NCBI RefSeq assembly: GCF_037203705.1
Contig: NZ_JBBCAT010000001.1
Location: 2,205,418 to 2,269,417 of the forward strand
Source of the DNA: Prosthecomicrobium sp. N25
Lineage (GTDB): Bacteria; Pseudomonadota; Alphaproteobacteria; Rhizobiales; Ancalomicrobiaceae
Reading direction: 5' to 3'
Length of the DNA stretch: 64,000 nt
A program made the translations under genes and the position numbers. The notes under the pieces are model-generated. The model was not told the DNA's origin. It did not search any database and saw nothing but the letters and a program-made list of their open reading frames with translations. Below, in pieces: positions 31,121-40,584 of this stretch. Within the stretch, counting starts at the first letter, position 1. Each line of letters begins with the position of its first letter.

Positions 31121-31804
31121 TCAGCCGCGCGCCATCCGGCGGATCCATCCGGCGACGGCCGACGCCCGCCGTCGCGCCTCCCGCGCCCACCGGGCGGCCA
31201 CCGGCCGGATCCGATCCCGCAGCCGGGCGGCCGCCTCCCGGAGCCGCCCGAGCAGGCGCCGCGCCGCCTGCCATGCGCTGGTCTCCTCCAGGATGCCGAG
31301 CGCCCAGTCCCGGAGCCGCACGACGAGGCCGTGTGCGCGCGCGAACCACGGGATCATGAGGAGCTTGTCCCGGGTCACGTGGAAGAGCCGCTCGACGAGC
31401 ACGATCGACAGGAGGTGCGAGACGATCAGCAGAATGAGGCCCGTGCGGAATCGCCCGGTTGCCATGAGGTAGAGCGAGATCAGCTTCGGCGGCTCGAGAA
31501 CCGCGAAGGGCACGGCGAAGAGGAGCAGGGTGGGGTAGGGCGGCAGCCCGTGGATGAAGGCGGCCACCCGCGCGAACAGCCGCAGCGCTTCGAGGCGGCG
31601 CACCACAGGCCGGATCGCCGCCAGGACGACGTCGTCCAGGATGAAGTAGAGCGCCACCAGGACGGCGACCGGCGCGCGCAGGATGCGGCGGGCGAGGCCG
31701 CGGGACGGCCGGTCGGGCGGCGGGTTCGGAGGAGACAAGGGGCGCGCAAACCTCGGATTGGCAGCGCCGCCACGGGAACGGCGCGCCGAGAGAAAAGCCG
31801 CCAT
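31121..31804 (-). CDS. Hypothetical inner-membrane protein
   Basis: 227-aa protein with no family I recognise. The middle contains about three membrane segments (APVAVLVALYFILDDVVLAAI, LPPYPTLLLFAVPFAVLEP, TGLILLIVSHLLSIVLVERL); both ends are strongly basic, and the C-terminal 60 residues are Arg/Ala-rich and helical. The ATG at 31804 is chosen; an in-frame TTG at 31843 is possible. It is divergent from the betaine-homocysteine methyltransferase gene, 84 bp away. Confidence 0.6.
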   Translation of the reverse strand: MAAFLSARRSRGGAANPRFARPLSPPNPPPDRPSRGLARRILRAPVAVLVALYFILDDVVLAAIRPVVRRLEALRLFARVAAFIHGLPPYPTLLLFAVPFAVLEPPKLISLYLMATGRFRTGLILLIVSHLLSIVLVERLFHVTRDKLLMIPWFARAHGLVVRLRDWALGILEETSAWQAARRLLGRLREAAARLRDRIRPVAARWAREARRRASAVAGWIRRMARG

Positions 31805-31888
31805 GTCGCCGGAAGGCAAGCGCCACGGTTGACGGTCGGGCAAATCGGGGTACTCGTCTCACCCGATCGCGTCCCGACCCGAGGCCCC

Positions 31889-32890
31889 ATGACCCGCTCC
31901 GCCCTCGACGCCCTGCTCGCCGAACGCCCCGTCCTCCTCGCCGACGGGGCGACCGGGACCAACCTATTCGCCATGGGCCTCCTCTCCGGAGATGCCCCGG
32001 AACTCTGGAACGACGAGCATCCGGACCGGATCCGCGCCCTCCACCAGGGCTTTGTCGACGCCGGCGCCGATATCGTCCTGACCAACACCTTCGGCTGCAA
32101 CCGCCGCCGCCTTGCCCTCCACAAGGCCGAGGACCGCACCCGCGAACTGAACGAGAAGGCCGCCCGCATCGCCCGCGACGTGGCCGACGCGGCCCCGCGC
32201 CCGGTCGTGGTCGCCGGCTCCGTCGGCCCGACCGGCGACCTCTTCGCGCCCCTCGGCCCCATGACCGAAGACGAGGCGGTCGAGGTCTTCGCCGAGCAGA
32301 TCGAGGGCCTGAAGGCCGGCGGCGCCGACGTCGCCTGGATCGAGACCATGTCGGCGCCCGAGGAGATCCGCGCCGCGGCCCTCGCCGCCATCCGGGTCGG
32401 CATGCCCTATACCTTCACGGCGAGCTTCGACACCGCCGGCCGCACCATGATGGGCCTGACCCCGGCCGCCGTCGCCGACATCGCCGCCACCCTGCCGGTC
32501 CCGCCCGTTGCGGTCGGCGCCAATTGCGGCGTCGGCGCCTCCGACCTCCTCGCCTCGGTCGGTGCGATGACGGAGGCCCACCCCGAGCTCGCCGTCGTCG
32601 CCAAGGCGAACTGCGGCATCCCGAAGGTGGAGGGCGACGCCGTCGTCTATACCGGCACGCCCGAGCTGATGGCCGACTACGCCCGGCTCGCCGTCGACAC
32701 CGGCTGCCGCATCGTCGGCGGCTGCTGCGGCACGTCCGCCGGCCACCTCGCCGCCATGCGCGCCGCCGTCGACGCCCACATCCGCTGCGCCCGCCCCACC
32801 CTCGAGGCCATCGTCGAGACGGTCGGCCCCCTGCAGAGCCCACCCGCGACCGCCCAGGCCCGCGAGCGCAGCGGCCGCCGGCGCGGCTAG
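31889..32890 (+). CDS. bmt: Betaine-homocysteine S-methyltransferase
   Basis: 333-aa homocysteine S-methyltransferase, probably using glycine betaine as donor to give methionine and dimethylglycine. It starts LLADGATGTNLF, carries NTFGCNRRRL, and the zinc ligands lie in GANCGVG (about residue 213) and GGCCGTS (about 280). It is shorter than vertebrate BHMT and resembles the rhizobial Bmt group. The specificity assignment rests on the neighbouring betBA genes. It converges with betA, the stops 25 bp apart. Confidence 0.87.
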   Translation: MTRSALDALLAERPVLLADGATGTNLFAMGLLSGDAPELWNDEHPDRIRALHQGFVDAGADIVLTNTFGCNRRRLALHKAEDRTRELNEKAARIARDVADAAPRPVVVAGSVGPTGDLFAPLGPMTEDEAVEVFAEQIEGLKAGGADVAWIETMSAPEEIRAAALAAIRVGMPYTFTASFDTAGRTMMGLTPAAVADIAATLPVPPVAVGANCGVGASDLLASVGAMTEAHPELAVVAKANCGIPKVEGDAVVYTGTPELMADYARLAVDTGCRIVGGCCGTSAGHLAAMRAAVDAHIRCARPTLEAIVETVGPLQSPPATAQARERSGRRRG

Positions 32891-32915
32891 ACCGTCCGCC
32901 GGTGCCGGGCGCCGG

Positions 32916-34574
32916 TCAGCGCTGCGCGGTTTGCCAGGCCGGGTGGACGAAGTAGGGGGCGTTGGAGCGCGGCAGGGGCGGGCGACCCAGGATGTGGTCG
33001 GCCATCTTCTCGCCGATCATGATCGTCGGCGCGTTGAGATTGCCGGTGGTGATCGACGGCATGACCGACGAATCCACGACCCGCAGGCCCTCGACCCCGT
33101 AGACGCGCCCCTCCGGATCGACCACGGCGAGACGGTCGTCCTTGCGGCCCATGCGGGCCGAGCAGCTCGGATGGTAGGCGCTCTCGACGTTCTCGGCGAT
33201 CCAGGCGTCGATCGCCTCGTCGCTCGTCACGTCGGCCCCCGGCTGGATCTCCTCGCCGCGATAGGGGTCGAAGGGCGCCTGCGCGAAGATTTCGCGCGTC
33301 AGCCGCACGCAGGCGCGCATCTCCTCCCAGTCGTCCGGGTGGCTCATGTAGTTGAAGCGGATCGACGGCTTGTCGCGCGGATCGGGCGAGGCGAGCCGGA
33401 CGAAGCCGTGCGACTTCGACCGCATCGGCCCCACATGGGCCTGGAAGCCGTGCCGGTCGACATGGGCGGCGCCGTCGTAGCGGACCGCGGCGGGCAGGAA
33501 GTGATATTGGATGTCCGGATAGCGGACCCCGGCGCGCGAGCGGATGAAGCCGCAGGTCTCGAAGTGGTTGGTCGCCCCGAGCCCGTCCTCGAACACGATC
33601 CAGCGCGCCCCGATCATCCCCTTGGCGACCGGGCTCATGTGCGAATAGAGCGTGATCGGCTGGGTGCAGGCCACCTGGAAATAGAATTCGAGGTGGTCCT
33701 GCAGGTTCTCGCCGACGCCGGGCCGGTCGGCCACGACCGGGATGCCGAGGCCGCGCAGCTCCTCCGCGGGCCCCACGCCGGACAGCTTCAGGATCTGCGG
33801 CGTGCCGATCGGCCCCGCCGACAGGATCACCTCCCGCCGGGCGCGAACGATCTCGGTCCGCCCCCGCCGCTCGATCTCGGCGCCCACCGCCCGGCCCCCC
33901 TCGAAGAGGATGCGCCGCACGAGCACGTTGGTGAGAAGGTCCAGGTTCTCCCGCTTCAAGGCCGGCTTCAGGTAGGCGTTGGCGGTCGACCAGCGGCGGC
34001 CCTTGTGGACCGTCATGTCCATCCGGCCGAAACCTTCCTGCCGGTAGCCGTTGACGTCCGGCGTCTCCGCGTATCCGGCCGCCACCCCCGCCTCCACGAA
34101 GGCGCTGTAGAGCGGGTTCCGGCAGGGGCCGTAGGAGGTGTGCAGCGGCCCGCTGTCGCCCCGGTAGGCGTCGCCCCCCTCCGCGCGCGTCTCGGCGCGC
34201 CGGAAATAGGGGAGCACGTCCGCGTAGGACCACCCGTCCGCGCCCTCCTCCTCCCAGCGGTCGAAGTCGGCCGGGTTGCCGCGGATGTAGACCATGCCGT
34301 TGATCGAGGAGGAGCCGCCGATCACGCGCCCGCGCGGGCAGTGCAGGCGACGGCCACCGAGATGCGGCTCCGGCTCGGTCTCGTAGAACCAGTTGTACTT
34401 CTCGCTGTTCATCGGGATCGACAGCGCCGTCGGCATCTGGATGAAGATCGACCGGTCCGACCCGCCGCGTTCGAGCACGAGCACGCTGTGGCGGCTGTCC
34501 TCGCTGAGCCGTGCAGCCAGCACCGACCCCGCCGATCCGGCCCCGACGATGAGGAAATCGACTTCCCGCGTCAT
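32916..34574 (-). CDS. betA: Choline dehydrogenase
   Basis: Oxidises choline to betaine aldehyde, feeding electrons to the respiratory chain; membrane-associated. The 552-aa GMC flavoprotein has the FAD loop [14 protein letters not shown] at the N-terminus, [14 protein letters not shown], and the active-site histidine region [10 protein letters not shown] near residue 465. It begins 11 bp after betB, the order betI-betB-betA being the classic operon arrangement. Confidence 0.95.
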   Translation of the reverse strand: MTREVDFLIVGAGSAGSVLAARLSEDSRHSVLVLERGGSDRSIFIQMPTALSIPMNSEKYNWFYETEPEPHLGGRRLHCPRGRVIGGSSSINGMVYIRGNPADFDRWEEEGADGWSYADVLPYFRRAETRAEGGDAYRGDSGPLHTSYGPCRNPLYSAFVEAGVAAGYAETPDVNGYRQEGFGRMDMTVHKGRRWSTANAYLKPALKRENLDLLTNVLVRRILFEGGRAVGAEIERRGRTEIVRARREVILSAGPIGTPQILKLSGVGPAEELRGLGIPVVADRPGVGENLQDHLEFYFQVACTQPITLYSHMSPVAKGMIGARWIVFEDGLGATNHFETCGFIRSRAGVRYPDIQYHFLPAAVRYDGAAHVDRHGFQAHVGPMRSKSHGFVRLASPDPRDKPSIRFNYMSHPDDWEEMRACVRLTREIFAQAPFDPYRGEEIQPGADVTSDEAIDAWIAENVESAYHPSCSARMGRKDDRLAVVDPEGRVYGVEGLRVVDSSVMPSITTGNLNAPTIMIGEKMADHILGRPPLPRSNAPYFVHPAWQTAQR

Positions 34575-34585
34575 GGTTCGTCCCT

Positions 34586-36055
34586 TCAGTACGGGCTGTC
34601 GATCGGCTGCAGCGCCACGTAGACGCTCTTCGCCTGCGTGTAGTGCTCGACCGCCGCCTTGGAGTTCTCGCGGCCGAGCCCCGACTGCTTGAACCCGCCG
34701 AAGGGGAGCTCGATCGGCGTCAGGTTGTAGTGGTTGATCCAGCAGGTCCCGGCCTGCAGCGCGGCGATCGCCCGGTGCGCGCGGGTCAGGTCGCGCGTGA
34801 AGACCGCGGCGGAGAGGCCGAACTCCGTGGCGTTCGCCCGCGCCACCGCCTCGTCCTCGGTATCGAACTCGAGCACCGTCATCACCGGCCCGAAGATCTC
34901 CTCGCGGACGATCCGCATGCCGTCCGAGCAGCCGTCGAAGACGGTGGGCTCGACGAAGAAGCCGCGGTCGAGGCCGTCCCGCGTGACGCGCCTGCCGCCT
35001 GTCACGATTCGCGCCCCCTCGGCGACCCCGGCCGCGATGTAGCCGAGCACCTTCTCCATGTGCTCCTCGGAGATCAGCGCGCCGACCTGGGTGGCCGGGT
35101 CGAGCGGATCGCCGACGACCATGCGCTCGACCCGCAGGGTCAGCCGCCGCAGGAACTCCGCCTTGATCGAGCGATGGACGAAGACGCGGGTCCCGTTCGA
35201 GCAGACCTCGCCGGCCGAATAGAAGTTGCCGAGCATCGCTCCCGAGACCGCGTTGTCGATGTCGGCGTCCTCGAAGACCAGGATCGGCGACTTGCCGCCG
35301 AGCTCGAGGGTGACGTGCTTCAGGGTGTCCGCCGCCGCGGCCATGACCCGCTTGCCGGTACCGACCTCCCCCGTCAGCGACACCTTGGCGATGCCCGGAT
35401 GCGCCACGAGCGCCTTGCCGGTCGCCGCGTCGCCCTGCACCACGTTGAACACCCCGTCCGGCAGGCCGGCCTCGGCGAAGATGTCGGCGAGCGGCCCGGC
35501 GGTCATCGGCGTCAGCTCGGCCGGCTTGAAGATCATCGCGTTCCCGCAGGCGAGCGCCGGGGCGGCCTTCCAGCAGGCGATCTGCAGCGGATAGTTCCAG
35601 GCCCCGATGCCGGCCACGACGCCGAGCGGCTCGCGCCGGACATAGCCGAAGCCGGCCGGGCCGAGGTCGACATGCTCGCCCGTCAGCGTCGCGGCGACGC
35701 CGGCGAAATAGTCGAGGCAGTCCGCGCCCGAGAGCACGTCGACCACGCTCGTCTCCTGGATCGGCTTGCCCGTGTCGCGCGTCTCCAGCGCGGCGAGTTC
35801 GTCGTTGCGGGCGCGGAGGAGATCGGCCGCGCGGCGCAGCACCCGGGCCCGCTCGGCGCCGGTCATGCGCGACCAGACGCGGAAGCCCGCCTGCGCCGCG
35901 TCCACGGCCCGTTCGATCTCCGCCGGACCGGCGACCTCGATGCCGGCGAGGACCTCGCCGCGCGCCGGGTCGATGCTGGTGAAGAGCTCGCCGGACGTGC
36001 TGCGCACCGGCCGGCCGCCGATTCGGTTCCTCTGGACGGGAAAGCGGGCGCTCAA
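34586..36055 (-). CDS. betB: Betaine aldehyde dehydrogenase
   Basis: Oxidises betaine aldehyde to glycine betaine with NAD(P)+. The 489-aa product has the catalytic Glu in LELGGKSP near residue 255 and Cys in [12 protein letters not shown] near 290; [18 protein letters not shown] is typical of BetB. The start is TTG at 36055, which overlaps the betI stop (TTGA) and has AGGA 7 nt upstream. This gives the normal family length, and no nearby ATG fits. Translation is therefore probably coupled to betI. Confidence 0.95.
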   Translation of the reverse strand: MSARFPVQRNRIGGRPVRSTSGELFTSIDPARGEVLAGIEVAGPAEIERAVDAAQAGFRVWSRMTGAERARVLRRAADLLRARNDELAALETRDTGKPIQETSVVDVLSGADCLDYFAGVAATLTGEHVDLGPAGFGYVRREPLGVVAGIGAWNYPLQIACWKAAPALACGNAMIFKPAELTPMTAGPLADIFAEAGLPDGVFNVVQGDAATGKALVAHPGIAKVSLTGEVGTGKRVMAAAADTLKHVTLELGGKSPILVFEDADIDNAVSGAMLGNFYSAGEVCSNGTRVFVHRSIKAEFLRRLTLRVERMVVGDPLDPATQVGALISEEHMEKVLGYIAAGVAEGARIVTGGRRVTRDGLDRGFFVEPTVFDGCSDGMRIVREEIFGPVMTVLEFDTEDEAVARANATEFGLSAAVFTRDLTRAHRAIAALQAGTCWINHYNLTPIELPFGGFKQSGLGRENSKAAVEHYTQAKSVYVALQPIDSPY

Positions 36056-36699
36056 GGGCTGGTCCTCTTCAGGAGGGCGAGGTCGAGGAGGGCGATCTGG
36101 GTGTCCACGAAGCCCTGCACGATGGAGCGGGCCTCGGCCGCGTCGGGCGGGTCGGACGACAGGGTGGCCCGCAGCCACAGCCCGTCGATCAGCGCGGCGG
36201 TGGCCCGGGCGAGCCGCAGCGCCTCGGGCCGCGACACCAGGGCCGCGAAAGCATGGGTGAGGGTCGACAGCATGCGCCGCTCGTAGGCCCGCTGCACGCG
36301 GCGGAAGCGCGGGGTGGCCGGCACCTGGCCCCAGAAGGCGAGCCATACGGTCGCGATCCGCCGCTCGAACTGGGCGTCGCCGAGCGCGCTGTCGATCACG
36401 GCGGCGATCCGGTCGCGCGGCGTCCGGGCCGCCGCGAGTCGCGCGACTGAGACATCCCGCAACTGGCCTGCGAGGTGCCGGAGGGTGGCCTCCAGCACGC
36501 CGTCCTTGTCGCCGAAATAGAACGCCACGAGCCCGACCGAGACGCCGGCGCGTCCCGCGATCGCGGCGACCGTGGTGGCCTGGAAGCCGACGTCCGCGAT
36601 CGACCCGATGGTCGCCTCGATCAGTTCGGCGCGGCGCCGGTCGAGCCGGGCATTGGGTCGCGGTCGCCCCGGGCGGGCATCGAGGATGGCTTCCGGCAT
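36052..36699 (-). CDS. betI: Choline-responsive TetR-type repressor BetI
   Basis: 215-aa TetR-family repressor of the bet genes. The N-terminal helix-turn-helix reads [35 protein letters not shown], characteristic of BetI; the C-terminal ligand domain contains [23 protein letters not shown], also typical. It is the first gene of betIBA and presumably represses its own operon and perhaps choX through the inverted repeat at 36734-36748. Confidence 0.94.
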   Translation of the reverse strand: MPEAILDARPGRPRPNARLDRRRAELIEATIGSIADVGFQATTVAAIAGRAGVSVGLVAFYFGDKDGVLEATLRHLAGQLRDVSVARLAAARTPRDRIAAVIDSALGDAQFERRIATVWLAFWGQVPATPRFRRVQRAYERRMLSTLTHAFAALVSRPEALRLARATAALIDGLWLRATLSSDPPDAAEARSIVQGFVDTQIALLDLALLKRTSP

Positions 36700-36733
36700 G
36701 GGCGCGCTCCGTAGGACGGCGCGATCATGGAGT

Positions 36734-36748
36734 TTGAATGCTCATTCA
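36734..36748. promoter_or_regulatory. Candidate BetI operator
   Basis: TTGAATG-CT-CATTCA is an inverted repeat lying 35 bp upstream of betI. Known BetI boxes are of the form TTGAA..TTCAA, so this is a good candidate for autoregulation. The rest of the 356-bp betI-choX spacer (36700-37055) has no gene. Confidence 0.6.
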
Positions 36749-36878
36749 GTCAAGGGCGCTCCGGCCACCCAGCCCTGCCCGACGGAGCGACGGGCGAATC
36801 TCTCCGACCGGCAATGGAATTGGCTGACTCCAGCTAGAATTACAGGATCTGGCGGAGCGCATGACGCATCTGGAGCGG

Positions 36879-36893
36879 CGAATGTCGCATTCG
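36879..36893. promoter_or_regulatory. Second inverted repeat in betI-choX spacer
   Basis: CGAATG-TCG-CATTCG has perfect 6-bp arms like those of the first box but with a 3-nt centre. It lies 163 bp upstream of choX. A TTGA-N8-TCAA sequence follows at 36909-36924. Either could be the site through which choX responds to choline, but the differing spacer makes BetI binding uncertain. Confidence 0.35.
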
Positions 36894-37055
36894 GGCGAAG
36901 CGGCTCCGTTGAGCGGATATTCAATCCAATGAACCTGTTGGATCCGTAGGCGCCGGGACGCTAGGATCCGGGCGAGCCGTCGGCAGGTGTGCCGGATGCG
37001 CGCCGGCAGGCCGCGTTGGTGCCGCGGGCCGGACCGGCCAAGGGAGATCGGTCAG

Positions 37056-37997
37056 ATGACATTGAAGACGTTCGCCGCCGTTTCGCTGATCGCGCTGTCG
37101 CTCGCCGGGGGGGCGATCGCCGCGGAGCCCGCCTCCTGCAAGACGGTGCGCTTCTCTGACGTCGGCTGGACGGACATCACGGCGACCACCGGCCTCGCCT
37201 CGCGCGTCCTGACCGGCCTCGGCTACACGCCGAAGGCCGAGGTGCTGTCCGTCCCGGTCACCTACACGTCGATGAAGAACAAGGACATCGACGTCTTCCT
37301 CGGCAACTGGATGCCGACCATGGAGGCGGACCGGAAGCCCTATGTGGAGGACAAGTCGATCGAGGTGCTCGACGCCAACCTGGAGGGCGCGAAGTACACG
37401 CTCGCCGTCCTGCAGACCACCTACGACGCCGGCCTGAAGACCTTCGCCGACATCGTCAAGTTCAAGGACAAGCTCAAGGGCAAGATCGTCGGCATCGAGC
37501 CGGGCAACGACGGCAACCGGCTGATCCTCGACATGATCAAGGACGACAAGTTCGGCCTCAAGGGCTGGGAACTGGTCGAGTCCTCCGAGCAGGGCATGAT
37601 CGCCGAGGTCGAGCGCGCCTCCAGGAAGAAGGAGCACGTGGTGTTCCTCGGCTGGGAGCCGCATCCGATGAACACCAAGTTCAAGATGAAGTACCTCGAG
37701 GGCGGCGACGACGTCTTCGGGCCCAACCTCGGCGGCGCCACCATCTACACCAACGTCCGCACCGGCTACACGACCGAGTGCCCGAACGTCGGCCAGCTGG
37801 TCAAGAACCTCAAGTTCTCCCTCAAGATGGAGAACGAGGTGATGGGCCTGATCCTCGACGAGGGCCTGGACGGACCCAAGGCCGCGGAGAAGTGGCTGAA
37901 GAAGAACCCCGCCGTGCTCGACGCCTGGCTGAAGAACGTGACCACGATCGACGGCAAGCCCGGGCTGCCGGCGGTCAAGAAGAGCCTCGGCCTCTGA
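37056..37997 (+). CDS. choX: Choline ABC transporter periplasmic binding protein ChoX
   Basis: 313-aa substrate-binding protein with a signal peptide (cleavage likely after GGAIAA, about residue 22). The aromatic cage residues known from Sinorhizobium ChoX have counterparts here: Trp in SDVGWTDI, Trp in FLGNWMPTM, Tyr in GAKYTLAV and Trp in FLGWEPHPM. AGGGAGA precedes the ATG at 37056; upstream in-frame codons are not conserved. It is the first gene of choXWV and is divergent from betI. Confidence 0.95.
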   Translation: MTLKTFAAVSLIALSLAGGAIAAEPASCKTVRFSDVGWTDITATTGLASRVLTGLGYTPKAEVLSVPVTYTSMKNKDIDVFLGNWMPTMEADRKPYVEDKSIEVLDANLEGAKYTLAVLQTTYDAGLKTFADIVKFKDKLKGKIVGIEPGNDGNRLILDMIKDDKFGLKGWELVESSEQGMIAEVERASRKKEHVVFLGWEPHPMNTKFKMKYLEGGDDVFGPNLGGATIYTNVRTGYTTECPNVGQLVKNLKFSLKMENEVMGLILDEGLDGPKAAEKWLKKNPAVLDAWLKNVTTIDGKPGLPAVKKSLGL

Positions 37998-38022
37998 CCG
38001 GCCCCCGCCGCTGACGAAACCG

Positions 38023-38047
38023 CTGCGCGGCCGGCCGGGCCGCGCAG
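38023..38047 (+). promoter_or_regulatory. Stem-loop between choX and choW
   Basis: A perfect 10-bp GC-only-plus-AT-end stem (38023-38032 with 38038-38047) and a 5-nt loop lie 26 bp after choX, with no T-run. Such structures stabilise the binding-protein part of the mRNA, giving more ChoX than permease. Confidence 0.6.
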
Positions 38048-38188
38048 GCTCCATCGTCCCTCCACGAGCCCCCGGGCGTCGCCGCCTGCGGGCCGGAGCC
38101 GGGAGCGGCGCCGCCGGACGGGCGGCCTCCGCGCACGGCGCCTCACGGAGGGACCCGGTCCCGCGCCCCGCCCCTCGGAGGCCCCGTC

Positions 38189-39040
38189 ATGGAAGAGTGG
38201 ATCACGTCCAACAAGATCCCCTTCGGGGCCTGGATGAAGGCGGTCATCGACTTCATCCAGGAGCATTTCGGCGACGCCATCGACCTCGTCTCGACGGGCC
38301 TCGCCTTCTTGATCGAGGGCACCACCTGGCTCCTCCTCCAGCCCCCGGCGCTGTTGTTGGTGGCGCTCTTCACCGGGCTCACCTGGTACTTCCACCGCAA
38401 CCCGCGCCTGACCATCGGGGTGGCGGCCTCGCTGCTGCTGATCATGAACTTCGGCTATTGGGACGCGACGATGGAGACGCTCTCCCTCGTCGGCTTCGCC
38501 ACCCTGGTCTCCGTCCTGATCGGCGTGCCCCTCGGCGTCGCAGCCGGCCACCGGCCCTGGCTCTTCGAGGCGATGCGGCCCGTGCTCGACCTCATGCAGA
38601 CCCTGCCGACCTTCGTCTACCTGATCCCGACGCTGGTCCTCTTCGGCCTCGGCGTGGTCCCCGGCATGATCTCCACGGTGATCTTCGCCGTCCCCGCGCC
38701 GATCCGCCTGACCCACCTCGGCATCACCTCCGTGCCGAAGCCGTTGATCGAGGCCGGCGAGGCCTTCGGCGCCACGCGCAGCCAGCTCCTCTGGAAGGTC
38801 GAGCTGCCGCATGCCCTGCCGACCATCATGGCGGGGGTCAACCAGTGCATCATGCTCAGCCTCTCCATGGTGGTCATCGCCGCCCTGGTCGGCGCCGGCG
38901 GGCTCGGCAAGCCGGTGGTGCGCGCGCTCAACACGGTCAACATCCCGATGGGCTTCGAGGCGGGCCTCGCCATCGTGCTGCTCGCCATCGTGCTCGACCG
39001 CGTCTGCAAGCGGCCGGAGAAGCGCGGAGGGGCCGCATGA
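38189..39040 (+). CDS. choW: Choline ABC transporter permease ChoW
   Basis: 283-aa inner-membrane permease of the ProW/OpuAB type with about six membrane helices. The ATPase-contact loop is [32 protein letters not shown]. Its N-terminal 20 residues are amphipathic ([17 protein letters not shown]), as in other ChoW. CGGAGG precedes the ATG. It starts 191 bp after choX and overlaps choV by 4 bp. Confidence 0.94.
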   Translation: MEEWITSNKIPFGAWMKAVIDFIQEHFGDAIDLVSTGLAFLIEGTTWLLLQPPALLLVALFTGLTWYFHRNPRLTIGVAASLLLIMNFGYWDATMETLSLVGFATLVSVLIGVPLGVAAGHRPWLFEAMRPVLDLMQTLPTFVYLIPTLVLFGLGVVPGMISTVIFAVPAPIRLTHLGITSVPKPLIEAGEAFGATRSQLLWKVELPHALPTIMAGVNQCIMLSLSMVVIAALVGAGGLGKPVVRALNTVNIPMGFEAGLAIVLLAIVLDRVCKRPEKRGGAA

Positions 39041-40254
39041 CCGCCGGGGCCACGGATACCGACACCGCCATCCGCATCCGCGACGTCGACATCGTCTTCG
39101 CCAAGGATCCGGCGCCCGCGCTGCGCCTGCTCGACAAGGGCGGCACCCGCGAGGAGATCCTCGCCGCCACCGGCGCGGTGCTCGGTGCGGCGGGCGTCTC
39201 CATGGAGGTGAAGCGCGGCGAGATCTGCGTGCTGATGGGCCTGTCCGGGTCCGGAAAGTCGACGATCCTGCGCGCCATCAACCGCCTCAACACGGTCAGC
39301 CGCGGCGAGATCCTGCTCGCCGACGACGGCCGCATGGTCGACGTGGCGAGCTGCGACGCCGAGACGCTGCGCCGCATCCGCCAGCGCCGCGTCACCATGG
39401 TGTTCCAGCAATTCGCCCTGCTGCCCTGGCGCACCGTGCGCGAGAACGTCGGCTTCGGGCTGGAGCTGCGCGGCACCGACAAGGCCGAGCGCGACCGCAT
39501 CGTCGACCAGAAGCTCGCCATGGTGGGCCTCTCCAAGTGGGCCGACAAATATGCCAACGAGCTGTCAGGCGGCATGCAGCAGCGCGTCGGCCTCGCCCGC
39601 GCCTTCGCAACCGACGCCGACATCCTGCTGATGGACGAGCCCTTCTCGGCCCTCGATCCGCTGATCCGCACCAAGCTGCAGGACGAGTTGCTGCTGCTGC
39701 AGAAGGATCTCCGCAAGACCATCGTCTTCGTCAGCCACGACCTGGACGAGGCGCTCAAGATCGGCAACCACATCGCCATCATGGAGGGCGGCCGCGTCGC
39801 CCAGTACGGCCGGCCGGAGGACATCGTGCTCCGCCCCGCCAACGCCTATGTGCGCGAGTTCGTCGCCAACGTGAACCCGCTCAACGTCCTGACCGCCTAC
39901 AACGTCATGCGCGACGCGCGCGACCTCGAGCCGGCCGGCCCCGACTGGGTCTGGCTCGACCGCCGCCGCACCACTCGCTTCCGGCTCGACCCGGCCCGCA
40001 AGGTCTGCCAGGCCGCGACCGCCGGCGGCGCCGCCACCTGGGTCGCCACCGAGGATGCCGAGAAGCCGTTCCCGGACGGCGCCAACGTCGCCTTCTGGGC
40101 CCGCCTTTCGACCCCGCTGCGCCACGTCATGCTGGCCATGCAGCGCGACGCCGGCCCGGTCGCCGTCTTCGACGACGAGGACCGCCTCGTCGGCGCCATC
40201 GGCGTGCGCGACGTGCTCGGCGCGGTGCTGCGGCGGGAGCGGACCGGCGGGTAG
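39037..40254 (+). CDS. choV: Choline ABC transporter ATP-binding protein ChoV
   Basis: 405-aa ProV/OpuAA-type ATPase. Walker A is GLSGSGKST near residue 70, the signature is [14 protein letters not shown], Walker B is [13 protein letters not shown] and the switch His is in VSHDLDEA. After the ATPase domain lies a C-terminal regulatory region of about 130 residues that replaces or degenerates the paired CBS domains of ProV, ending [25 protein letters not shown]. Start overlaps choW (ATGA). Confidence 0.95.
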   Translation: MTAGATDTDTAIRIRDVDIVFAKDPAPALRLLDKGGTREEILAATGAVLGAAGVSMEVKRGEICVLMGLSGSGKSTILRAINRLNTVSRGEILLADDGRMVDVASCDAETLRRIRQRRVTMVFQQFALLPWRTVRENVGFGLELRGTDKAERDRIVDQKLAMVGLSKWADKYANELSGGMQQRVGLARAFATDADILLMDEPFSALDPLIRTKLQDELLLLQKDLRKTIVFVSHDLDEALKIGNHIAIMEGGRVAQYGRPEDIVLRPANAYVREFVANVNPLNVLTAYNVMRDARDLEPAGPDWVWLDRRRTTRFRLDPARKVCQAATAGGAATWVATEDAEKPFPDGANVAFWARLSTPLRHVMLAMQRDAGPVAVFDDEDRLVGAIGVRDVLGAVLRRERTGG

Positions 40255-40287
40255 GACCGTCAGGGCGGCGGGCGCTGCGCTGCGGAC

Positions 40288-40357
40288 GGTGGAGGGGGCA
40301 GGGCCCCGGCCCTCCGCTCCGCTCCGGCCGGGGATGCGGGGGAGGGGCGGTGCCCCG
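40288..40357 (+). repeat. Dispersed intergenic repeat, copy C
   Basis: Full-length copy, about 70 bp, from GGTGGAGGG to GGTGCCCCG, beginning 34 bp after choV. With copy D it fills most of the 330-bp gap up to the sulfotransferase gene; no coding sequence is seen there. Confidence 0.82.
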
Positions 40358-40468
40358 AAGTCCGGGTGCCGTTCGGCCCTCATCCCTTCCACCGCAGTCC
40401 AGGACAAGGCGCGGCACGGGCCGCCGATCCGGGATCCAGCGCTTGCCTCGGTCCGAGGACCTGCGGCG

Positions 40469-40539
40469 GGTGGAGGGCGCTGGGCCCCGGCCCTCCGCTG
40501 CGCTCCGGCCGGGGGATGCGGGGGAGGGGCGGTGCCCCG
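40469..40539 (+). repeat. Dispersed intergenic repeat, copy D
   Basis: Second full-length copy, 181 bp downstream of copy C in the same orientation. It differs from C by a few substitutions (GCTGCG for GCTCCG) and one extra G before GGATGCGG. Between C and D is a REP-like stretch with GATCCGGGATC at 40426-40436. Confidence 0.82.
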
Positions 40540-40584
40540 GGCCGAATGGGCCGGCCAGACCGGACCGTCATGGCAGGGGGGCGA

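Noticed and set aside
36909-36924. TTGA-N8-TCAA as a second true BetI box
   Set aside because: Only the outer four bases of each arm are symmetric; it is mentioned as weak support but not listed as its own site.
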